64,000 nt of DNA from JAYWDA01 sp043747555 (GCA_043747555.1 JAYTOY010000062.1:36903-100902); one strand, 5' to 3'; numbered from the stretch's first letter, positions 42,689 to 51,489 are shown. Made by a program: numbers and translations. The notes: generated by a model not told the origin, from the letters alone.

Positions 42689-44854
42689 TTGGCATTAAAT
42701 CCAGGTTGTACGATGATTGGTGTGATTGGCGGCAAGGGCGGCGTTGGAAAAAGCGTCGTGGCAGCTAATTTAGCCTGTGCCTTAATGACGGAACTTCGCC
42801 AATCGGTTCTATTGATCGATGCAGATTCACGAAGTGTCGGCGATCAAAATGTTATCTTAGGATTAAAGCCGAATAAAACTTTGCGCGAGCTGACCCAAAC
42901 ATCAGCTTCTTTGAATTCAATGAATCCCAATCAAATAGTGACCGTGCATGGCTCTGGCTTGCACTATATCGGTGCTGTTCGTGGACCCGAAGAACGCTTA
43001 GATGTAAATCCCGAGCTTGTCACAAAACTTCTTGAATACTTAAGTCGACAATATAAATTTATTATAGTCGATCTTGGCAATGATCTGATGCCATTGCAAA
43101 ATGCGATTTTGCAAGATGCGACAGCTTCATTGATAGTGACTACGCCAGAGCTTTTGGTTGTTACCCAAACTCAACGTTTAATGCACGATCTTTTTTCAGC
43201 GACTTTTCCAAAAGATATGTTTCAGCTGGTGATTAATAAAATTTCTCCAGCTGGTATTAACCCACAAGTCATTTCGAATCAATTAGCGCTTCCGGCAGTG
43301 GGCTTAATTCCACAAGATGATTTAACCAGTGCTTCTTCATTACAAAAATTTACTCCTTTTGTGTTAAGTAATCCTAAAGCTCCTGTCAGTCAGGCTTACT
43401 TTGATTTAGTCAGGAAATTAACCGGTGGCATTTTACAAAAATTAAAATCAATGGCTCGCCCGAAGGCTGTTGTCGTCCCTTCACCTACAACAGGTGGAAA
43501 TTCACCCTCAGCCTCATCAATGGCTGGTTTAGATCCAATGACGCAAACAAAGCTTCGCGTTCATTCAGAATTGATTCGAACGGCTGACTTAAATAAAATG
43601 CTTGCGGAAACTCGTGGCGACGAAGCTAAGCAACACGAACTTCGTGAAAAGACAAAACGAGAAATCACCCTGATTGTCGACAAAGAAGCGCCTGATGTTT
43701 CCCGCGAAGATCGCTCAAAAATTATAAAAGAAGTTTTGGAAGAATCGTTAGGATTAGGACCCTTAGAGGATTTATTGGCTGATCCAAATATCACTGAAAT
43801 TATGGTGAACGGCGCAAAAAAAATATTTGTGGAAAAATCTGGAAAAGTGGCGATGTCACCGGTGACATTCACTTCGAATGATCACCTTCGACGAATCATT
43901 GAGCGCATCGTAACGCCGCTAGGTCGTCAGATTAATAATGCGACACCTTACGTTGATGCTCGCTTAAAAGATGGCAGTCGTGTGAACGCCGTGATCGAAC
44001 CCTTATCGATTGATGGCCCGGCCGTGACCATTCGTAAATTTCGAAAAGGTGGCGTGACTCCAGAAAAATATATTGAATATGGGTCTATGAATCGACAAAT
44101 GATCGATTTCATGCGGATCTGTGTTGAAAACGGAATTAATATTGTCGTCAGTGGCGGAACAGGTTCCGGTAAGACAACTTTACTAAATATGCTTTCGTCT
44201 TTTATCCCCTCGAACGAACGAATTATCACTGTTGAGGATGCGGCCGAGCTGCAACTTCAGCAAGATCATGTTGTAAGGCTAGAGACCAGGCCCCCTTCAA
44301 TGGAAGGAAGCAATGCCGTCAGCATTCGAGACTTAATAAAGAACTCGCTACGGATGCGTCCCGATCGAATTGTTGTCGGCGAGTGCCGAGATGGTGCTGC
44401 CTTAGATATGTTACAAGCTATGAATACTGGTCACGATGGTTCAATGACAACGACTCACGCCAATAATCCTCGCGAATGCATTATGCGTCTTGAAACCTTA
44501 TGTATGATGGCGGGAATGGACCTTCCCGTTCGAGCCATTCGAGAACAGATTGCTAGCGCGGTTAATTTAATAGTGCAAATTTCTAGATGTGCAGACGGTT
44601 CTCGTAAAATCATTGCCATCACTGAGGTCGGCACCATTCAAGGTGATTATCCGACTTTAGCTGAAATTTTTGAATTCAAACAAACAGGCTTTGATAAAAA
44701 TCGCAAAGTATTAGGCGTTTTCCAATTTAAGGGCACGGTTCCAAGATTTGTACAGAAACTAAAAGATAAAGGTGTTGTCATTCCAAATGAACTTTTTGCG
44801 AATGATCCCAAAGCTGAAACTGCCACGCCGGCAGCATTAAAGAAAACCAGCTAA
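42689..44854 (+). CDS. CpaE/TadZ-CpaF/TadA fusion: polar localiser plus pilus assembly ATPase
   Basis: 721 residues that join two proteins usually encoded separately. Residues ~9-250 are a MinD/ParA-like domain with deviant Walker A KGGVGKS at 16-22 and a VLLIDAD switch (CpaE/TadZ). After an Ser/Pro linker (~265-285), residues ~290-710 form CpaF/TadA with Walker A GGTGSGKTT at 489-497 and RPDRIVVGECRDGAALDML as Walker B region. No frameshift was found in the linker, so the fusion is genuine as read. TTG 42689 has GGGGGA upstream; ATG 42713 would cut into the P-loop strand. Confidence 0.9.
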   Translation: MALNPGCTMIGVIGGKGGVGKSVVAANLACALMTELRQSVLLIDADSRSVGDQNVILGLKPNKTLRELTQTSASLNSMNPNQIVTVHGSGLHYIGAVRGPEERLDVNPELVTKLLEYLSRQYKFIIVDLGNDLMPLQNAILQDATASLIVTTPELLVVTQTQRLMHDLFSATFPKDMFQLVINKISPAGINPQVISNQLALPAVGLIPQDDLTSASSLQKFTPFVLSNPKAPVSQAYFDLVRKLTGGILQKLKSMARPKAVVVPSPTTGGNSPSASSMAGLDPMTQTKLRVHSELIRTADLNKMLAETRGDEAKQHELREKTKREITLIVDKEAPDVSREDRSKIIKEVLEESLGLGPLEDLLADPNITEIMVNGAKKIFVEKSGKVAMSPVTFTSNDHLRRIIERIVTPLGRQINNATPYVDARLKDGSRVNAVIEPLSIDGPAVTIRKFRKGGVTPEKYIEYGSMNRQMIDFMRICVENGINIVVSGGTGSGKTTLLNMLSSFIPSNERIITVEDAAELQLQQDHVVRLETRPPSMEGSNAVSIRDLIKNSLRMRPDRIVVGECRDGAALDMLQAMNTGHDGSMTTTHANNPRECIMRLETLCMMAGMDLPVRAIREQIASAVNLIVQISRCADGSRKIIAITEVGTIQGDYPTLAEIFEFKQTGFDKNRKVLGVFQFKGTVPRFVQKLKDKGVVIPNELFANDPKAETATPAALKKTS

Positions 44855-44868
44855 TCGGAGACTACGGA

Positions 44869-45744
44869 ATGTCGATTTTATATAATAATTGGATTTTTGT
44901 TCCCCTGATTGGGCTTTGTACGGCCTTTCTAATTTATTTGTGGGCTGATAAGGTTATAGGGTTTCTTTATCGAAAGAGCCTTGGTAAACGCGATGAAATT
45001 ATTAAACTTTTAAGACTTATGGGTTCTGACGCCACTGAAAAACAAGTCACTATCTTCCTAATTGCCATGAGTTACGGCTGGGGAGTTTTATTTTTCATCT
45101 TGTTTTGGCCAAAGATCGTCGTCGGTCTTTTGTTTGCTGCCGGCGGAGTTGTTGCGGGCTGGTCGCTGCCCTATATGGTTATAAAAAATATGTATGACAG
45201 TCGTTGTACAAAATTTGTCGATCAAATGGTGGATGGTTTAACAATCATGGCCAACGGAATTAAGACTGGCACAGCTCCGCTGCAAGCTATGCAACGAGTG
45301 ACTGAAATTATGGGCGCGCCCATCCGCAATGAATTCCAACAGGTCATAACTCAGACCCAATTCGGTCAAAGTTTAGAAGATGCATTGATTGATTTAGGCG
45401 AGCGGATTCCAAAGCCCGATGTACAGATGTTTGTGACAGCCATAAATATTCTTAAAGAGACCGGCGGCAATATGGCCGAAACCTTCGAGACTATTGTCTA
45501 TGTCATTCGAGAACGTCAAAAAGTTGAGAAAAAAATTCAAGCCATGACAGCTCAGGGCCTGATGCAAGGACTTATCGTTTCTGTGATCCCTCTGGTTTTA
45601 GTTGGCGTTTTCTTTGTGATCGATCCAGCTTTTATTATGCCTATGTTTAACACGACATTAGGTCTAGTCCTGTGTTTCATCATGCTAACCCTTGAAATTA
45701 TCGGTGGCCTGATCATCAAAAAAATTGTTACAATCAAAGTATAG
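44869..45744 (+). CDS. tadB: Tad pilus inner-membrane protein TadB (CpaG)
   Basis: 291 residues with the T2SS-F fold: two N-terminal helices, cytoplasmic domain DQMVDGLTIMANGIKTGTAPLQAMQRV and LKETGGNMAETFETI, then two C-terminal helices. This is the platform that the CpaF ATPase drives. The usual second platform protein TadC is not found next to it. Starts 14 nt after the fusion gene. Confidence 0.88.
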   Translation: MSILYNNWIFVPLIGLCTAFLIYLWADKVIGFLYRKSLGKRDEIIKLLRLMGSDATEKQVTIFLIAMSYGWGVLFFILFWPKIVVGLLFAAGGVVAGWSLPYMVIKNMYDSRCTKFVDQMVDGLTIMANGIKTGTAPLQAMQRVTEIMGAPIRNEFQQVITQTQFGQSLEDALIDLGERIPKPDVQMFVTAINILKETGGNMAETFETIVYVIRERQKVEKKIQAMTAQGLMQGLIVSVIPLVLVGVFFVIDPAFIMPMFNTTLGLVLCFIMLTLEIIGGLIIKKIVTIKV

Positions 45745-45771
45745 AAGATCACTTCAAGGACGAGGTAGATA

Positions 45772-47424
45772 ATGAAGTTTTATTTGGGCCTAGCCACGCT
45801 GCTATTAAGCCTCACCACTCATGCAATTGTTGATTTGCGCACAGCTAACTATTCAAACACATGGATTGATATTCAAGTTGATGGAAGTGGCTATGATATG
45901 AAAGTTTTAAGAACTTATCATAGCCGTTCACTTTTTAATGGCATGTTTGGCTTTGGTTGGTGTTCAAATTTTGAAACATCTTTAGAAATTATGCCTGAAG
46001 GCGCTTTAAAAGTGCGTGAGTGCGGAAGTGGTTCAACGACGACCTATTCTCCTCGTGAAATTACTAAAGCTGAAGTGGATCGAACCATCAGTTTGATCAT
46101 AGCTAAGGTCAAAACTGAAAAAAAAGGCGGCGTTAGTGAGGATTATTTTAAAAAGCTAGCCGCTGAACTTTATGATGTTCCTACAAAAAGGCTCTTAATG
46201 GCAGAGCAGTACGGTCTGAAAGCCACAATCAAAGAAGGAACGAAATTTTTTGCTAACGGTCACGACGCTGAATACTTAGTTTTAGAAAAGGAATACTACA
46301 CAAGGTACTTGATCGATGGAACGATGCAAAGATTTGATCGAGATGGAAAATTATTGGCTCTTTATGACAAGAACAGTCGATTTTTAAAATTTAAATATGA
46401 TAAAGCGCAGCTGAAAGAAATCGAAGATGATTTAGGTCGGCGCATGTCTTTTAAATATTATGCAAACAAGAAGGTCAAAGAAATCACAGCTCCCGGCGGA
46501 TTAAAAGCCGAATATAAATTTACCAATATCGATGATCTGGCTTGGGCAAAAAATGGTTGGAGAAATATTTTCCAATATGACTATGACGATGGCCATAATA
46601 TGGTTAAAGGCACATGGCCTGATAAAACTTTTATTGCCCTAAAATTTAATAAGCGTGAAGACTGGGTCACCAGCTTCCAAGATCGTGATAAATGCGTAGA
46701 ATCTTATAATTATGAAACCTCCAAAGCAGATCCCCAATATCATTACTGGGCGACTTTGAAAAAAATGTGCGGAAAAAAAGTAACGGCCGATGACCGCTAT
46801 GAATTTTGGCATAAGCAAAGACCTGATGGTGAAGTTGTTTTACAACGAATTTTGACTAAGGTGAATAGCAATACGACAGATATTACTTACGATGAACAAA
46901 ATGGAAAACCTTTAGCAATCCGAAGAAACGCTGAAAAAGTGACCTTCGATTATTTTCCCAATGGTTTAGTAAAAACCAAAGCGGCTGGCAATACCCGTAT
47001 GAGTTTTGAATATCATCCAGAGCTTAAAAAAATCGTTCAAGTTACAACTCAGTTCTTTAATGACAAAGGTTCAAGTTTAGCCAAGAAAGAATCTGTTTTT
47101 AAATATGATCCAAAAGGAAACTTGGTCGCAGCCCAAAATAATGATGGTCAGGTGGTTTCCATGACCTATGATAACCGGGGTCGTATTACTTCCATCACTG
47201 ACCAGGCTAAAAAAATTGTAAAAATTGAATATGAAGAGCGTTTTGGAAAACCATATATTGTTTCACGGCCAGGACTTGGTAGTATCAAAATTAATTACAA
47301 AGCCAATGGTGAGATGAAAGACGTCGATAGCCCGCAGGGGCCTTCGGTGGCATTACAAGTAGCTAGCACTTTTAATAACTATCTTGATCTGATGGCACCG
47401 GCCACTCAAGAAATGTACCTGTGA
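45772..47424 (+). CDS. Secreted YD-repeat (RHS-like) protein, hit-locus Bd0109 type
   Basis: 550 residues. A signal peptide (to about THA), an N-terminal DUF6531-like segment (LRTYHSRSLFNGMFGFGWCSNFETSLEI), then YD repeats such as LLALYDKNSRFLKFKYDKAQLKEIEDDLGRRMSF. There is no toxin-like variable C-terminus and no PAAR or VgrG gene, so it is not a polymorphic toxin. Its position after tadB and just before the small secreted protein matches Bd0109 of Bdellovibrio, which links pilus state to host-independent growth. Assignment by context. Confidence 0.78.
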   Translation: MKFYLGLATLLLSLTTHAIVDLRTANYSNTWIDIQVDGSGYDMKVLRTYHSRSLFNGMFGFGWCSNFETSLEIMPEGALKVRECGSGSTTTYSPREITKAEVDRTISLIIAKVKTEKKGGVSEDYFKKLAAELYDVPTKRLLMAEQYGLKATIKEGTKFFANGHDAEYLVLEKEYYTRYLIDGTMQRFDRDGKLLALYDKNSRFLKFKYDKAQLKEIEDDLGRRMSFKYYANKKVKEITAPGGLKAEYKFTNIDDLAWAKNGWRNIFQYDYDDGHNMVKGTWPDKTFIALKFNKREDWVTSFQDRDKCVESYNYETSKADPQYHYWATLKKMCGKKVTADDRYEFWHKQRPDGEVVLQRILTKVNSNTTDITYDEQNGKPLAIRRNAEKVTFDYFPNGLVKTKAAGNTRMSFEYHPELKKIVQVTTQFFNDKGSSLAKKESVFKYDPKGNLVAAQNNDGQVVSMTYDNRGRITSITDQAKKIVKIEYEERFGKPYIVSRPGLGSIKINYKANGEMKDVDSPQGPSVALQVASTFNNYLDLMAPATQEMYL

Positions 47425-47432
47425 GGTTTGCG

Positions 47433-47723
47433 ATGAAGAACTTATTAGCTTTAACAGTTTTGTGTTTATCGATGACCGCGTTTGCTGAAGAAGCGACGAG
47501 CGTAAATCAAGAAGATGCTATCAACTTGAAAAACAGTAAGCACGAAGAGGGTCAAACAGAAGCTGGGACCTTGGCGACTGGGCATGATAGTGACTGTGTC
47601 AGCTGTAAAGCTTCGCAAGAAGTGAATGGAACCCTGACGAACTATCCTCAATCTCCGAAGGCAGAAACTACCGCTAGCGCAACTGCTGCCACTAAAACGG
47701 AATCTAAAAAAGGCCGAAAATAG
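47433..47723 (+). CDS. Small secreted protein, hit-locus (Bd0108) type
   Basis: 96 residues from ATG 47433 (GAGG upstream; an in-frame GTG at 47421 is less likely). Signal peptide KNLLALTVLCLSMTAFA, then a low-complexity acidic and Ser/Thr/Ala-rich mature part with one CVSC cysteine pair (DSDCVSCKA). Size, secretion and position next to the YD-repeat gene fit Bd0108, the Bdellovibrio host-interaction regulator in which mutations allow growth without prey. Sequence identity could not be tested. Confidence 0.65.
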   Translation: MKNLLALTVLCLSMTAFAEEATSVNQEDAINLKNSKHEEGQTEAGTLATGHDSDCVSCKASQEVNGTLTNYPQSPKAETTASATAATKTESKKGRK

Positions 47724-47727
47724 CCTA

Positions 47728-47767
47728 AAGGTGTCTCTTTTTTTGACGGCTCAACTTGAGACACCTT
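47728..47767 (+). terminator. Long-loop inverted repeat after the hit-type locus
   Basis: AAGGTGTCTC (47728-47737) and GAGACACCTT (47758-47767) are perfect 10-nt inverted repeats around a 20-nt loop that contains seven T. It begins 4 nt after the last tad-operon gene and probably ends that operon, although the T-run is in the loop rather than after the stem. Confidence 0.5.
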
Positions 47768-47817
47768 CTTAAGGTATCGAAAATACACATCAAAACACCC
47801 TTCTCCCCGGCGATTTC

Positions 47818-47834
47818 TTGGCACATGTTTAGCT
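47818..47834 (+). promoter_or_regulatory. Sigma-54 (RpoN) -24/-12 promoter
   Basis: TTGGCACATGTTTAGCT matches the TTGGCACN5TTGCW consensus at all defined positions but one, with the GG and GC dinucleotides at the correct spacing. The predicted start (~47845) is just before the AGGAGG of the small secreted protein at 47858. Confidence 0.6.
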
Positions 47835-47857
47835 AGGTAGAAGGTAGGAGGATGTAT

Positions 47858-48031
47858 ATGAAAACTATCATCACTATGGTTATTATGTCGTTAAGTCTGT
47901 CAGCGGCCGCTAAATGCAATAAGGCTCTGAACCAAGATATCACTTTGCACTCAAAAACGAGTGTGACTAGTACTGATACCAAAGAAGTTAAAGCTGATAA
48001 GAAAAACGAGAAGCGAAAAGGAAATTCCTAA
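47858..48031 (+). CDS. Small secreted protein, 57 residues
   Basis: ATG 47858 lies 6 nt after AGGAGG; an in-frame ATG at 47852 is too near the SD. A signal peptide (MKTIITMVIMSLSLSAAA) precedes a mature part of about 39 residues with a single Cys, many Lys/Thr/Ser and a highly basic C-terminus. It is preceded by a sigma-54-type promoter. Its location next to the hit-type locus suggests a link to predation or pilus state, but no function can be read from the sequence. Confidence 0.65.
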   Translation: MKTIITMVIMSLSLSAAAKCNKALNQDITLHSKTSVTSTDTKEVKADKKNEKRKGNS

Positions 48032-48051
48032 TCCATTTTGTTTTTAAGATT

Positions 48052-48300
48052 TTATCGAGAGGCCTTAACACTCGTTTTTTGAGTGGGGCCTTGCCAAGCG
48101 CTAGCAACCGATTTGTAAAGATCGCGACATGCGAGGATTCCACCTGTGGCTGCACCTTGAATAAAGTGCGCCACGCTTGAGTTTTCAAGCCATGCTTGAG
48201 TGTGGGTTTCCATTGTTGTTCCAGCAATTTTAACTTGCATCAAAGAAATTAACAAAGCACTGATCAAAAGTGTTTTGAGGGCAAAAAATATTTCACTCAT
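48052..48300 (-). CDS. Small membrane protein coupled to a response regulator
   Basis: 82 residues: hydrophobic N-terminal helix FFALKTLLISALLISLMQVKIAG, then a polar, slightly basic tail. The start overlaps the response-regulator stop by 4 nt, so it needs that gene to be translated. No domain recognised. A possible partner or output of the regulator. Confidence 0.6.
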   Translation of the reverse strand: MSEIFFALKTLLISALLISLMQVKIAGTTMETHTQAWLENSSVAHFIQGAATGGILACRDLYKSVASAWQGPTQKTSVKASR

Positions 48301-48680
48301 GTTGCAACCTCTTTTCGTTTCGAAAGCTGACGATCCAAAGTTTGAATCAGTTTTTCTCGGGTGAACGGCTTCATTATTATTTCATCGATTCCATTTTCAA
48401 TAGCTTGCTCATGAATGGCTGAGTCATCAAGACTTGTGCAAGCGATCAATCTTGCTTCTGGCCAACTCTTGCGAATTTCTTCAGCCAACTGCACGCCATT
48501 TTTACCTGGTAGGACTAAATCTAGAAAAACTATGTCTGGCAGGGTTTGCCGGACAAGGTCCGCGACGGAAGGTCCCCCTTCGCTTTCCCCAACGCAAAGG
48601 CCACCAGCACTTTTGCAAACACCTTTGATGAGTTCTCGAATAAACGCCGCATCTTCTATGACTAAATATCTAAATGCCAT
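48297..48680 (-). CDS. Single-domain response regulator (CheY-like)
   Basis: 127 residues, only a receiver domain: EDAAFIRELIKGVCKSAGG, IVFLDLVLPGKNG with the phosphorylatable Asp, ACTSLDDSA and MKPFTREKL with the conserved Thr/Ser and Lys. No output domain, so it works through protein contacts. No cognate kinase gene adjoins it; the nearest is the hybrid kinase at 58682. A TATAAT lies 7 nt before the ATG and no SD is present. Confidence 0.9.
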   Translation of the reverse strand: MAFRYLVIEDAAFIRELIKGVCKSAGGLCVGESEGGPSVADLVRQTLPDIVFLDLVLPGKNGVQLAEEIRKSWPEARLIACTSLDDSAIHEQAIENGIDEIIMKPFTREKLIQTLDRQLSKRKEVAT

Positions 48681-48686
48681 GGGATT

Positions 48687-48692
48687 ATTATA
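48687..48692 (-). promoter_or_regulatory. Consensus -10 element placed for leaderless transcription
   Basis: On the minus strand TATAAT ends 7 nt before the start codon at 48680, so the predicted +1 is its A. The -35 region is weak. Confidence 0.45.
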
Positions 48693-48747
48693 GGTGATAT
48701 AGAGTTGATCCTACAGTCTAACAAAAAATTTTCAGACAAAAGACTTG

Positions 48748-49758
48748 TTAGCGGCCCCAGCGATAGCCAAAGCTAAACATCACTAGGCTATTGGTCACGC
48801 TGACATTACTAGGTGCTTTTTGCGTTTCAGGATCTATCGGGTTAGCAGCTCCATCAAAAGCGTTTCGCTCGGAAGTAAGGGCTAGGTCATAAATTATTTG
48901 GCTGCCCCGACTGAGTTTCAATTCTGATCCAAAATTGAGTCCTAGACGTGCATTTTCTGTGTTCGACCCAGAACTGATCTTAAGACCTACTTTTTCCTCT
49001 TGATGTTGAAGGCGTGGATAAAAAAGGCCTCCATATATCCACGCAAAGTTGTTCCCACTGGGAATTCGAGAGGTGATTCGAACGCCAAGACCCGAGGAAA
49101 TAAGCTTTGGTCGATACAGGTTATCGCTGGGCGGACTGAATTTATTTTCACTGTAAACCAAAGCAATATCCACTGACTGGCTGTCCTTAGAGGAGTTAAA
49201 ATATTTTCTGAATTTAAAGGCTAAGTCGATGTCTTCATATTTGACGGGAACTTTCGAAGTTGTCGAACTATCCCCTGCTACACTTGCACCCAAAGAAAAT
49301 AGGATTCGTCCATGCAAGCCTAAGGTCGGAGTCATCCACACATTTGACGACAAATCTAAGGCTGAAAAAAAGCTATTATAATTCCGGTAGGAATAATTTG
49401 CGGTAGATCCATTGTAGACAAAGGTCGGTGAAACCTGAATCTCCATTTGGTTTTTACGAATATCATCTTCACCTAATGGAGATCGATCAGACACTTCAGC
49501 TTTTTCAATCTTTGAAACTGATTCTTTGGGCTCAGTCCCTGCAGGGCTTATTGCCTTTGGCGACGCCTCAGGAGTGACCTCACTAGCCGGATTTCTTTTT
49601 TTAGGAACTACAGGCTTGGGTTTTTTAATCTCGTATCGACCATGGGCTAAAGCCTCATCAGTTGTTGGCGCTGTTGAATTGAGCCACATGGGTGAATAGG
49701 ATCCACCAATCTGAGCCTGCGCCGGCAAAATTCCAATGAGAATTAAAAGTAACACCAT
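48748..49758 (-). CDS. Secreted or outer-membrane protein with Pro/Lys-rich linker and beta-strand domain
   Basis: 336 residues from ATG 49758. Signal peptide MVLLLILIGILPAQAQ, a Lys/Pro/Ser-rich linker to about residue 100, and a C-terminal part of alternating strands ending VMFSFGYRWGR, which resembles a beta-barrel or porin-like domain with a terminal aromatic. The frame extends to a GTG at 49827, but that would come within 9 nt of the divergent gene. Function unknown. Confidence 0.7.
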   Translation of the reverse strand: MVLLLILIGILPAQAQIGGSYSPMWLNSTAPTTDEALAHGRYEIKKPKPVVPKKRNPASEVTPEASPKAISPAGTEPKESVSKIEKAEVSDRSPLGEDDIRKNQMEIQVSPTFVYNGSTANYSYRNYNSFFSALDLSSNVWMTPTLGLHGRILFSLGASVAGDSSTTSKVPVKYEDIDLAFKFRKYFNSSKDSQSVDIALVYSENKFSPPSDNLYRPKLISSGLGVRITSRIPSGNNFAWIYGGLFYPRLQHQEEKVGLKISSGSNTENARLGLNFGSELKLSRGSQIIYDLALTSERNAFDGAANPIDPETQKAPSNVSVTNSLVMFSFGYRWGR

Positions 49759-49801
49759 ACTTTTAATTCTCGGATTTTCGACTTGATTACTTGATGTGAA
49801 T

Positions 49802-49830
49802 TTGACCCATTCAATAAGACAAGGCACAAT
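49802..49830 (+). promoter_or_regulatory. Sigma-70-type promoter giving a leaderless transcript
   Basis: TTGACC (49802-49807), 17-nt spacer, CACAAT (49825-49830). The -10 ends 7 nt before the ATG at 49837, which therefore coincides with the predicted +1. No SD. Confidence 0.5.
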
Positions 49831-49836
49831 AAAAGC

Positions 49837-51432
49837 ATGACTGATGGACGTGGTCTTTTTCTATTATTATTTATCCTTATTTTTGCGACTTCGCTGGACC
49901 TAGCGGCCCAGACAAAAAACCAGAATACTTTCCTAAGCCAGGTCGACAAATCATTGACCATTCATTCAGTTTTAATGGTTCCGACGGAAGACAATGTTTC
50001 TGGAATTTACGCAAAGCCCATCGATGCTCATTTAAGTGAAGTATTAGGCCATGATCCGCAGTGGACTCCATCAGACTTTAAAAATTTTAATAGTTCGAAG
50101 CTGGATTCTTTATATTCAAACCCTAACGATCTGATCAAGCTTGCTAAAGCGGCCAAGAGCGATGCGGTTTTAAAAATTCGTTTGTCTAAAGGACCCTCTG
50201 GAATCAAAGGAAGAATGACTTTATTCTCAGGCGTTGATGGATTGCCCATGGTGGAAGAGTCTGTGGAAAACGTCGAAAAATTTGAGCTGAATGAAGTCAT
50301 TCAAGTTTTTGAACAAGCTTTAATTTCCCTAAGAAACAAGCTCCCTTACCGAGCCGAAATTTTATCTCGTAAAAATCAAGATCTGACCATCAATGCCGGA
50401 AAAAATGCTGGCCTTAAAAGTGGCACTGATATTTCTGTTATTCAAATTTTAAAAGTTTATCGCCACCCAAAATTAAATTTTATAGTGTCGACAGAAAAAG
50501 AAATATTGGGCAAGGCTCGTTTGTATAAAGTTGAAGACACTTTAAGCTTTGCCAAGCTTGTCCTTGAACGTGAACCTGGCGTTGTTCAAGTGGGCGGAAA
50601 AGTTTTGCCGGATGAATATATTCAGTACTCTGAACCCTATATCACTGAAGAAGGAAAAGTTCTTAGTGATCTTGGCAAAAGAAAAGAAAAGGACATCGCT
50701 TACGGCGAAAAACCGGAAGAGTGGGTCCCAGATCATACTCCACAATATGGAAAAGTAGATGTCCTAGGCGGTGTTTCACAGTACAGCGAAACCGCAGATT
50801 TCCAATCAACAGGTGCCATCGATGGAACAAATAATATTGCTCCTACGGTGGCAATAAATGGTGAATTCTGGATAAGCCCTGTTTGGTTTGCAGGCCTTGA
50901 ATTACGAAGCTCGGCTTTTGGAGTTCCAAATAATTTACCAGGCTCACGACCCACAGTGATTAATATGACCAACAACTATTACCACGTAAAGTTTGGTTAT
51001 AATTTCTTACTAAGCCCTGATTTTTTCGGCCCAAGGCTGCAATTAACAGGAGGCTTTGCAAGATTTTCTTCACAAGCTTCCGTCTCAAGCCCAGTGACTT
51101 TTACAAGTATGCAATTCAATGCCAGCGTGATTGGTTTTGTAGCCCAAATGCCATTGAGTGAAGGCATCCCAACAGATGTGGGCGCTCGCTTTAATTATTA
51201 TTTATATCCAAATGTTTCTGAAAATCCATCATCAGGAAGTAACGGCAACGTGCGAATGAATGATTTCGCATTTTTCCTGAACCATCACATAAAGCCAAAG
51301 CTCTCCTACATTGGAGAGCTACGCTTTGAAACCTATTCCGCAAAATTCAGCGACGGCCCTCGGTCTGAACAAGTCAACGGCATCAATCACAAAATAACTA
51401 CGCTCCTCTTCGGCGTAGAATTCCTCTTTTAA
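49837..51432 (+). CDS. Large secreted protein with C-terminal beta-barrel-like domain
   Basis: 531 residues. Signal peptide GLFLLLFILIFATSLDLAAQ, a periplasmic part of ~280 residues with an SH3-like segment (RKNQDLTINAGKNAGLKSGTDISV), and a ~220-residue C-terminal beta-strand region ending ITTLLFGVEFLF, the terminal Phe typical of outer-membrane barrels. It is divergent from another secreted protein with a similar C-terminus, so the two may form a pair. Not a family I can name. Confidence 0.75.
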   Translation: MTDGRGLFLLLFILIFATSLDLAAQTKNQNTFLSQVDKSLTIHSVLMVPTEDNVSGIYAKPIDAHLSEVLGHDPQWTPSDFKNFNSSKLDSLYSNPNDLIKLAKAAKSDAVLKIRLSKGPSGIKGRMTLFSGVDGLPMVEESVENVEKFELNEVIQVFEQALISLRNKLPYRAEILSRKNQDLTINAGKNAGLKSGTDISVIQILKVYRHPKLNFIVSTEKEILGKARLYKVEDTLSFAKLVLEREPGVVQVGGKVLPDEYIQYSEPYITEEGKVLSDLGKRKEKDIAYGEKPEEWVPDHTPQYGKVDVLGGVSQYSETADFQSTGAIDGTNNIAPTVAINGEFWISPVWFAGLELRSSAFGVPNNLPGSRPTVINMTNNYYHVKFGYNFLLSPDFFGPRLQLTGGFARFSSQASVSSPVTFTSMQFNASVIGFVAQMPLSEGIPTDVGARFNYYLYPNVSENPSSGSNGNVRMNDFAFFLNHHIKPKLSYIGELRFETYSAKFSDGPRSEQVNGINHKITTLLFGVEFLF

Positions 51433-51489
51433 TTATTCAAATAACTAACTAGTAAATCAAAACGCCAAGATATGGCGCCCAAAATGCAA

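Noticed and set aside
45772..47424. RHS polymorphic toxin
   Set aside because: The YD-repeat protein has no variable C-terminal toxin domain and no immunity gene follows; hit-locus context explains it better.
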